From NCBI GenBank assembly GCA_937902275.1, contig CALFNW010000047.1, positions 1 through 41,450 of the forward strand: a DNA stretch of 41,450 nucleotides, given 5' to 3'. Both the position numbers and the translations under genes were made by a program. The DNA is from UBA4717 sp002404395 (GTDB lineage: Bacteria; Bacillota; Clostridia; Oscillospirales; CAG-272). Numbering within the stretch: position 1 is the first letter of the stretch; each line of letters begins with the position of its first letter. Under the pieces are notes generated by a model, which saw only the letters and a program-made list of their open reading frames with translations, was not told the DNA's origin and did no database searches. This document shows positions 11,364 through 19,600 of the stretch, in pieces.

Positions 11364-11374
11364 TTCCTTGTCGC
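11359..11374 (-). promoter_or_regulatory. Candidate ANTAR-target hairpin overlapping the glnN terminator
   Basis: On the minus strand GCGAC-AAGGAA-GCCGC can fold as a five-position stem with one A-C mismatch and a six-base loop. The loop has A at position 1 and G at position 4, as in known ANTAR target loops. The 3' arm (GCCGC) is also the 5' arm of the terminator, so the two folds exclude each other. A convincing first hairpin of the usual tandem pair is not visible. Confidence 0.45.
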
Positions 11375-11387
11375 TTTATTTGCGCAT

Positions 11388-11416
11388 ATTCTATCACACG
11401 TAAAAACACTTGTCAA
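11388..11416 (-). promoter_or_regulatory. glnN promoter
   Basis: On the minus strand TTGACA (11416-11411), a 17-base spacer and TAGAAT (11393-11388). This is near-consensus vegetative sigma. The start of transcription would be about 100 bases before the glnN ATG. Confidence 0.88.
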
Positions 11417-11453
11417 GAGTTTTTTGCAAAAAATTCCGACAATTTGCAATCTC

Positions 11454-11482
11454 TTGACAATCACACAAAAAACGGATATAAT
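11454..11482 (+). promoter_or_regulatory. glnA promoter
   Basis: TTGACA (11454-11459), a 17-base spacer and TATAAT (11477-11482), a perfect vegetative consensus. It faces away from the glnN promoter. The outward halves of an imperfect dyad (TGTCAAGAG at 11411 and CTCTTGACA ending at 11459, with inner TTGCAAA/TTTGCAA arms) include both -35 boxes, so one regulator could act on both genes. Confidence 0.92.
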
Positions 11483-11488
11483 GTCAGC

Positions 11489-11600
11489 ATAAAGATTGTT
11501 CAGATTAACAATGGTACCTGAGGCGATGCGCTCTTGCCTCCTACGGATAAATAAGAGCACAACGCGAAGTTGAGTCGGCTTCGCCGACGTGAGGACAGAT
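11489..11600 (+). promoter_or_regulatory. Structured 5' leader of glnA
   Basis: Folds visible by eye: ATTGTT/AACAAT with a six-base loop (11495-11512); GAGGC (11520-11524) with GCCTC (11536-11540); and GCTCTT in that loop (11530-11535) with AAGAGC (11553-11558), which would make a pseudoknot. A GTCGGC/GCCGAC hairpin ends just before the GAGGAC ribosome site. There is no U-tract, so control, if any, would act on translation or stability. Confidence 0.5.
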
Positions 11601-12809
11601 ATGACATATACAAAAGACGAAGTTTTTGACTTTATCGAACAGGAGGACGTGAAATTCATCCGTCTTGCTTTTTGCGATATTCACGGAAAGCAGAAAAATA
11701 TATCAATAATGCCCGCAGAGCTTGAGCGCGCCTTTGAAGACGGGATCTCGTTCGACGCTTCGGCAATTCCGGGCTTCGGAAGTGAGGAAAGCTCTGATCT
11801 TCTGCTGTTTCCGATACCGTCAACGCTCAATATTCTGCCGTGGAGACCTATGCACGGCAAGGTCGTGCGTATGTTCTGCGATATCAAGCGTCCTGACGGC
11901 ACTCCGTTCGAGCTTGACTCGCGCACGATTTTAAAAAAAGCGGTCAACTATGCCAAGTCCAAAGGGATCTCAGTGAATATCGGTACTGAGTTCGAGTTTT
12001 ATCTTTTTAAAACCGATGAAAACGGAGAGCCCACCGAAGAACCTTTTGACCGTGCCGGATATATGGACATAGCGCCCGATGACAAGGGAGAAAACGTCAG
12101 ACGCGAGATCTGTCTGACCCTGTACGATATGGGTATAATTCCCGAAAGCTCGCATCATGAAGAAGGACCCGGACAGAACGAGATCGACTTCAGATACAGC
12201 GATGCCTTAAGCGCCGCAGATAACGCAATGAATTTTATGACCGTAGTCAAAGCCGTAGCAATGCATAACGGACTTTACGCCGACTTTTCGCCTAAGCCGC
12301 TTGCCGGCGAAAGCGGAAACGGTATGCATATCAATATGTCGGTAAAAAGCGACGACGGCACAGACAAAACCAACGCTTTTCTTGCCGGAATAATGAAGCG
12401 CATTTCGGAGATCACCGCATTTCTCAACCCGTGCGAACGCTCATATCAGCGGCTCGGTCAGAAAAAAGCTCCGAAATATATAACCTGGTCAAAGGAAAAC
12501 CGTTCACAGCTCATACGTATACCCGCAGCAAAGGGAGACCATAAGCGCGCGGAACTTCGCTCCCCCGACCCGACCGCAAACCCATATATAGCATATGCGC
12601 TTCTGATCTACGCCGGAATTGAGGGGATAACCGACAGCCTTGAGCTTCCGGATGCAACCGACCTGAACCTTTATACTGCCGATCGCGAAGTTACCGACGC
12701 ACTTCCGAAGCTTCCCGAATCGTACAGCGCAGCCGTCCGACTCGCACGCCAAAGTGAATTTGTCAAGAGTGTGCTGCCGAGCGGATATCTTGAATTTGCA
12801 AGCTGTTAA
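11601..12809 (+). CDS. glnA: Type I glutamine synthetase, compact form
   Basis: 402 residues; most GSI proteins have about 440-470. The start is the ATG at 11601, behind GAGGAC. The beta-grasp domain (VKFIRLAFCDIHGKQKNISI, SFDASAIPGFGS) and catalytic domain are both present: GTEFEFYLF, EGPGQNEIDF, NGMHINMS, RSYQRLGQKKAPKYITWS, ENRSQLIRIP and RSPDPTANPYIAYALLIYAG. The missing length seems to fall in the loop after NGMHINMS, where typical members have a longer segment with a LSE motif, and in the C-terminal part. It makes glutamine from glutamate, ammonia and ATP. Fourteen bases separate it from the ANTAR gene, a glnA-regulator pairing also known in solventogenic clostridia. Confidence 0.95.
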   Translation: MTYTKDEVFDFIEQEDVKFIRLAFCDIHGKQKNISIMPAELERAFEDGISFDASAIPGFGSEESSDLLLFPIPSTLNILPWRPMHGKVVRMFCDIKRPDGTPFELDSRTILKKAVNYAKSKGISVNIGTEFEFYLFKTDENGEPTEEPFDRAGYMDIAPDDKGENVRREICLTLYDMGIIPESSHHEEGPGQNEIDFRYSDALSAADNAMNFMTVVKAVAMHNGLYADFSPKPLAGESGNGMHINMSVKSDDGTDKTNAFLAGIMKRISEITAFLNPCERSYQRLGQKKAPKYITWSKENRSQLIRIPAAKGDHKRAELRSPDPTANPYIAYALLIYAGIEGITDSLELPDATDLNLYTADREVTDALPKLPESYSAAVRLARQSEFVKSVLPSGYLEFASC

Positions 12810-12823
12810 CGGAGGTAGATATT

Positions 12824-13408
12824 TTGCCTACCCGAAAACCGATCCACAGTGTGCTTGTGGTCTCATCAAACGATAAGATCGCCGCGCAGGTTTCCGAGCT
12901 GTTGCCGCGTGAGGAATTTTCACCGATAATGAAAGCCGAGAGTGCCGGCGAAGCCAAACGTATGCTTGTATCGTCACTTCCCGATATAATGATAATCAAT
13001 ACTCCGCTCAGCGATGATTTCGGGATCGAGCTGGCGCTCGGTTACGAGGACTCCGCAATGGGAGTACTGCTGCTTGTAAAAAACGAATTGTTCGACGAAG
13101 TTTGCTGCAAGGCAGAACCTGCGGGCGTGCTGACGCTCGGCAAGCCGTCAACGAAACAAGGACTCTATTCAAGCATCAGAATGCTTGCGGCAGTCGGAAA
13201 CAAGCTAAAACGCTTTGAAAGCAAAAACCGCACGCTTCAGGAAAAAATGGCGGATATACGCACCGTTAACCGTGCAAAGTGGTTGCTTATCGAAAACCTC
13301 AACATTACCGAAAAGGAAGCCCATTACTATATCGAAAAGCAAGCGATGGACACACGTTTTTCACGCCGCGAAGTTGCGGAAGGAATAATCCGCGCATACG
13401 ATAAATAA
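12824..13408 (+). CDS. ANTAR-domain RNA-binding response regulator (NitR-like)
   Basis: 194 residues. Residues ~6-120 have a receiver fold (HSVLVVSSNDKIAAQVSELL), but the phospho-acceptor Asp expected in DIMIINTPLSDD is Asn, so it is probably a pseudo-receiver. A coiled coil (KLKRFESKNRTLQEKMADIRTVN) leads into a C-terminal ANTAR domain, residues ~135-192: RAKWLLIENLNITEKEAHYYIEKQAMDTRFSRREVAEGII. ANTAR domains bind paired hexaloop hairpins in mRNA leaders and block terminators. The start is TTG at 12824, behind GGAGG at 12811. Co-transcription with glnA and the attenuator before glnN make a nitrogen-gene antiterminator the best guess. The activating signal is unknown. Confidence 0.92.
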   Translation: MPTRKPIHSVLVVSSNDKIAAQVSELLPREEFSPIMKAESAGEAKRMLVSSLPDIMIINTPLSDDFGIELALGYEDSAMGVLLLVKNELFDEVCCKAEPAGVLTLGKPSTKQGLYSSIRMLAAVGNKLKRFESKNRTLQEKMADIRTVNRAKWLLIENLNITEKEAHYYIEKQAMDTRFSRREVAEGIIRAYDK

Positions 13409-13453
13409 AAAATGCAGCAGGTACGCCGCCAAAGCATACCTGCCGCATTTTTT
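13407..13453 (+). terminator. Terminator after the glnA-ANTAR operon
   Basis: AAAAAATGCAGCAGGT pairs with ACCTGCCGCATTTTTT across a 15-base loop, right after the stop codon. It has A- and T-tracts on both sides, so it could work in both directions. Confidence 0.9.
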
Positions 13454-13467
13454 ATATTTGTGTCTGT

Positions 13468-13572
13468 TTATCCGGCATAATCGGGGTTTTCGTATCCGAC
13501 AATCCCTGCGATATGCCTTGCGATATAAAGCGCGTCTACGGTATCAACGCTTCCGTCAACGAACACATTAAG
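13468..13572 (-). pseudogene. Dockerin type I-like remnant
   Basis: On the minus strand 34 codons read FVDGSVDTVDALYIARHIAG, then IVGYENPDYAG and TAA. This matches the second half of a type I dockerin: a calcium-loop-like DGSVDTVDAL followed by the YIARHIAGIVGYE helix and tail typical of Ruminococcaceae proteins. There is a TAG immediately upstream in frame and no start or ribosome site, so it is a fragment. It sits just downstream of the giant repeat protein and may be a lost C-terminus of it or of another surface enzyme (inference). Confidence 0.8.
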
Positions 13573-13608
13573 CTAACAAATCAGTTAAACTCCGCCGCAA
13601 AACAAGCA

Positions 13609-13644
13609 GCCCGCGCGAAGCGTAAAGTTACGCTTCGCGCGGGC
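13609..13644. terminator. Perfect inverted repeat downstream of the giant surface protein
   Basis: 17-base arms (GCCCGCGCGAAGCGTAA and its complement) separated by two bases. It begins 11 bases past the stop of the giant gene. The run of T on the minus side is poor (TGCTTGTTTTGC), so it may be a terminator or an mRNA 3' stabiliser. Confidence 0.7.
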
Positions 13645-13654
13645 TTTCATAATA

Positions 13655-16600
13655 TTATTTCCAATTTTCGATATTGCCGGATCTCACGTATTCATGAGCG
13701 TTTGCCGCTTCAGCGACCTCTCCGTAATACCATGCCGCAGACGAAACATCCGCAAAATGCTTAAGAATATTCCCGTGCGCTTTTATGTATTCTATATCCG
13801 CACGTCTTCCGAGCATATTGTTGACGATCTTGGCGGCTGCGGCACGCTTGATGAAATCGTCGGGACCGAACGTACCGTCACCGTTTCCGGAGATCCAACC
13901 GAGGGTCGCCGCGCCTGATATGTGCTTTGCCGCCCAATGGTTCCGAGGCACATCGGCAAAGGAAACGCTTCCGTCAACTTCGACGGTAACAAAACGCATA
14001 GCGATCGCGGTAAATTCGGCTCTCGTTATCGCCCCGTCAGGGTCAAACTTGCCGTTGCCTTTACCGTTGATTATACCCATACCGGCAAGTGTGCTTACCG
14101 CATCGTAATACCAGGCAGCTTTGTCTACATCATCAAATATGCTTTCGGTCGGAACGTTTCTGTCAAGCAGCAGATTGTAAAACAGCTGAGCCGCTTCCGC
14201 TCTCGTCATATTGCGCTCGGGTCCGAAGCTGCCGTCGGCGTTGCCTTTCATATACGCGATATGCTTTTCGGTCTCAAGGCGTTTTGCAACGCCTGTTTTT
14301 TTCGGGTCGGCGACCGTCGATCCGTCCGAAGTCGATTCGTCGGTCTTCGGCTCGCTCTCCGAGTCAAGCTTTTTCCACTTTGCATAAAGCGTAATATCAG
14401 CTTCGATCTCTGCAGAAAAATCGAACTTATGAGCAAACCCGCGGTCACTGTACCAACCGTCGAACGCGTAGCCTTCCTTTGTCGGAGCGGCAGGTTCTTT
14501 GGCTTTCGCGCCGTCCCTGACGCTCTGACTTTCGACCTTGCTTCCGCCGTCGGCATCAAAGCTGACTGTGAATTTCATCGGCGCGCCGCCTCCGCCGCCC
14601 GAGCCGCCGCCCGACTGCGCGTAAACGGTCACAGCAGACGTGATCTCTCCGCTGCCCTGATAATTTTCACTGCCTTCGCCGTCAAAGCCGTTGTATGCGA
14701 TCGTGACGGTATATTTGCCGGCATTTTTGGTAACATCGGAAAACAAAATTACCGTGCCGTCGGATTTCTTTGCCGTAATAACGGTGTTTGCTGATGAAAG
14801 CGTAAGCTTTTCGCCGCCGAGCATTCCGCTTATTTTATACAAACGGCTTTCGGTCAGGGTCGAATCCTCGCTGAGCTTCACATCATTTGCAGTCACCGTC
14901 AGTTTAAGCGGCGTGATATCGAGTCTGCCGTTCTGCGTTGTGATTTTGTAATTTGCGGTAACGTCCGTGCCCTCGCTGTCGGTTATAACTATCCGCTCTA
15001 TTACATTTTCCGCCGTACCGGCATTTGTGATCGTGCTCTGTGCAGTCATAACCGCCGAAAGCTTGTGTCCGTCCGCCAAAGCCGTATTATCAACAAGCTC
15101 AACCGAATCGGTCGAAAGCGCTTCGGAGTCGTAAACCTTACTGCGGTCGGCAGCCTTGACCGTGATCGGTTTTTCGGAAATTGAGACCACAGCCTTTTCG
15201 GTAAAGAAACGAACTACATAATTTCCCGACAGCGCTTCGATATAGCAATAATACTCGCCGCTGTCCGCCGTGTTTTTAACCGTAAGTCTGTTATATGAGT
15301 CTGACGGCACCAAAATCGCTTCGCTCAAACCGTCGGGCACAAAATACCACTTATATGCTTCAACCGACACCTCGGGCGTCAGCGTAAAGGTGATCTCGTG
15401 TTCCGCACCGTCATACTCGCCTGTATAACCGATCACATTGACCTTTGCCGGAGTGTATGCGGCATAATATTTTTTGTCGCCGTAATCGGTTGTTTTGATC
15501 TCGTGTACTCTTACGCCTTCAAACGCTTCGTTTTCATACCAACCCGTGAAGGTATAACCGTTCTTTGAAACATCACTCGGCAGTACCGCGCCTATCCCGT
15601 AAGTATACTCGGTAACTTCGCCGCCGTTTATAATGCCGCCGTTTGTTTCAAAATAAACGTTAAAGCATTTTGCCGTCCACACCGCGTATAGTGTAATGTC
15701 AGCATTGTCCGAGTATTTGTCTCCCGCAAAATATTCGGCGGCGCCGTCCTCCGATACAGACCAGCCTGCGAAGTCATACCCGTATCTTTCGGGAACAAGC
15801 TCCGAAATATCCGCGTCGGTATCATGCGCTTTCACGGTATTTTCGGGCATATTCCCGACATACTCGGTGGTGTTTGAACGGTAAGTGACAGAGTAGGTGT
15901 TCTGTCCGATGCCTCTTACGGTTATTACCGTTGATTCGGTAATATTTGTAAGCTCAAAGTACAGCGTACTGCCGTTTTCGGCGCTTCTTTCAAGCCGCAC
16001 GCCGTTTGCGTAGACCGCCATATCGGCAGCATCATATCCGTCGGATACGGTAATGCCGAACTTGAAGCTGCCACCATGCCCGACAGTGGTATCAGACTCG
16101 GTGCTCACTGTAAATTCGCGCGTGCTCACAGGCAGCGTTATCTGATAGGTCAGCTTTGTGAATCTCGCTTCAAGGGTCAGATCAGCAGTGATCTCATTAC
16201 CGAAATTCCACTCAACGTCACCGACAAACCATCCGTCAAACGCACTGCCTGTCTTTTCGGGCGACTTCGGTTTATGCGCTTTGCCCATATAAGCTACGCT
16301 TTCAGAGTAATAAAGCTCGCCGTCAACATTATAACGGACCGTATAATTATCTGCGCTTACATCCATAACAACAATGGTGATATCCGATGTGATATTCTTT
16401 ACGATGTAGGAATATTCTCTGCCGTTTTCAACTCCCGTGAGCAGTACACCGTTTGCATACACTTTCATGTTGTCGGCGTTGTAATGCTCATCAAGCGTTA
16501 CCGTAAAACTGTAGTCGTCGCCGTAATTCACAACAGCGTTGTCGTTCGAAGCTACTGTGTACCCGACTCCGTTTGCCGCAGGGGTAACGGTAAACGAGTC

Positions 16601-19600
16601 GCCGTCCCACGCTGCACTTAAAGTTACGTCAGTCGTAACTCTGTAAGTACCAAAGTCGATGATACTGTTTCCGTCAGACCAGCCTTTGAATGTATTGCCG
16701 AGTTTTGTCGGTGCGATCGGTTCGGAAAGCTGCGAATTATATTCTGCTGCCGTTGTCTGATATACCTGTCCGTCAACTATGTAGGTTACGGTATATTTGT
16801 CAAGTTCTATACCCGTTACGGTGATAGTAACGTCAGAAGTGATATTTTTTACGATGTAGGAATATTCTCTGCCGTTTTCAACTCCCGTGAGCAGTACACC
16901 GTTTGCATACACTTTCATGTTGTCGGCGTTGTAATGCTCATCAAGCGTTACCGTAAAACTGTAGTCGTCGCCGTAATTCACAACAGCGTTGTCGTTCGAA
17001 GCTACTGTGTACCCGACTCCGTTTGCCGCAGGGGTGATATTCAGCGTGTTGACTTCAAACCTTGGATAAGCCGATATATTTTTGTCAAGCACCGTTGTCT
17101 CATTTACTTCAATCCCACCGCTTTGTGCCGTAAACCAACCGACAAAAGTATATCCCGGCTTCGTCGGAGGATTCGGAAGCACAACAGTGCTTGCGCTTCC
17201 TTCAACGGCAGACTGCACGCGGTAAAGCCCGCCGTCAAAATAAAAGCTTGCCGTATATATTTCCTTCGCTTCAGCCGTGGCAACAAAGGAGACCGGCCCG
17301 GTTATTCTGTACACGCCCTCGGAGACCCGCTCGGCATTTTCCTGCGGGATCGCGCTTACGATCGGTGCATTATAGCCGTCGCCGCCGGACACCGTGACAT
17401 TCACCGTTTCGTTATGCGCGACTTCGCTCGCTCCGAGCCGTCCCGTGACTCCTTCACCGGTAATAAGCGTTACCGCATAGCGATTTATCTTCCACCTTGC
17501 ATAAAGTGTAACATTCGCATTAACGCTCAACTCGCTTCCGGCGCCATAGCTTGTTCCGCTTCCGTCAGACTTGGTGTTCCACTCCGTAAATGTATAACCA
17601 TCGCGGATCGGGGTCTGCGCGTCAAGTACAAGCACATTGTCATGCACTTTTGTCTGCGCTGCGGGAACATTAACACTATCGGCAGTATTCTTGTCGTATT
17701 CCACGGTATACGTATCAGCGATCCACTTCGCGTAAAGTCTCAGGTCGCCCGTCACTTCGCTTCTGAAATCATATATACGGGTGAGAGATGCATCCGCGTA
17801 CCAACCGTCGAAAACATATCCGCTTCTTTCCGGAGCGATCGGCTCAACCACTTTTGCGTTTTCCTCTACCGTACCGATCGAATAAATATTACCGTTGCTT
17901 ACAAATGTAACGGTATGCTGAGGCTTCGAGATCACCGAGACCGAGATCACCGGGATCGAGGTTATACCATAAATCGTATACGTAAAGGTATCCCCGCTTT
18001 TTACACCGCTTAAGGTATTACCGTTCGCGAACACTATCGGGGAAGCGGTCTTATATCCGTCTGCAAGCGTGACCTTAAAAGTAAAGTCAGCGCCGTTTTC
18101 AACGACCGAATTATGCGGAGATATGCTGTAACCCGTGCCGTCATGAAGAATTATGCGGAAATTTTCTTTTCTTACATTGTAGATATTTACATCAATATCA
18201 TTAGATATGCATTTTATATTATAAATGTATTCATTGCCGCTTGTATGCATTGCACCGAGTGCGATTCCGTTTGCCGAAACGGTCATTTTGTCAAAAGTGT
18301 ATCCGGAATCAACGCATACTTTAAAGGAAAGGTCCGCTGACTTGTATACATTTATGTCTTTGCGTGAAGTTAGCTCGGAATTGTTGTAATATACTTTATA
18401 TCCCTCTCCCGAAGCCGGAAGCGTTACCGTATAACTCTCGTCTTTCAGGATGACCGCGTACAGATATACCGTCGCCCGATCCTCACCGGTAAGTCCCGTT
18501 ATGATCTCCTGACCGTCGGTGTAATAAACGGTATCGCTGCCGGGCACGATAGACCACCCCTTAAAGGTATACCCGAGCGGGCAGGAGATACCGAGCGTTT
18601 CCGCCGTCGGCAGTCTGAATACATTTCCGTATACGGCAGACAGCGTATCAAGCGTTTCGGTCCCGTTTACAAATGAAACAGTATAAGTCACCGGCTCCCA
18701 TGCCGCATACAGTTCAAATTCCGACACAACGCTGTTCCACGGATTTGCACCGTAATACTCCGAAAGCGACATATCGGCGTTGTATACAAGACTTCCGCCC
18801 TTATTCGGCAAAGTATAATAGCCGGCAAAATTATATCCGTATCTTTCGGGCGGAGTCAGCTTGCCGCTCGGCAGAAGCTTGCCGTATGCCACGCTTACCG
18901 TGTCAGTGCCGGAGCTGCCCCCCTCAAAATTGAATTTTATCGTTGTTTCGGCGCTCTTCCAAACCGCATAAAGCGTAAGTTCACCGTTTTGCACATCGGT
19001 AAGATTTTTCACGACCGCGCCGTCCGCATAAGCAAGCTCGCCGCCCGCAGCAAGCGACCACCCCGCAAATTGGCATCCGTCTTTAACAAATGCGTTTTGC
19101 GCGAGCGCAAACTGTCGGTCATAAATCGCCGAAGTCACGCTCATGCTGCCGTTTCCGCCGTTTGCGTCATATTTTACCGTATATGCGACAGGCTCCCACA
19201 CAGCGTAAAGCACAATGTCATCGGCAATGATGGTAATACTGTTACCGCCGGTATACTGCACATTATCGGAATCGGGTGCGTCAGCCCAACCGCTGAACGT
19301 ATATCCGACTCTTGAAGGCGCGCCCGATTTTACGAGCGTAGTATCACCGTTGGAGTATATGCGCATATCGATCGGCGGATTTATTCCTCCGTTTGCATTG
19401 TATATAACGCTTACGTAGGACGAGTCCGAAACCGTGACCGCTGATTCGCCGTTGACCTCAAACCTGTAAACTCCGTTTGCGGGAGATGAAAGCACGCCGT
19501 TTATATATACTTTCGGATCATCACCGCTTACGGTAAACTCGGCAAATTCTCCGAGCGTATATCCGTCCGGCTCTATTCCGGAAACCGAATATCCGCTTGC

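Noticed and set aside
11489..11600. Glutamine riboswitch upstream of glnA
   Set aside because: The known glutamine aptamers occur mainly in cyanobacteria and marine sequences, and their core layout is not evident here.
16934..18013. Plus-strand frame of about 360 codons inside the giant surface gene
   Set aside because: It is Arg/Ile-rich antisense sequence, partly repeated because of the 188-bp duplication, with no start signals. The minus-strand protein has signal peptide, repeats and SLH domains.
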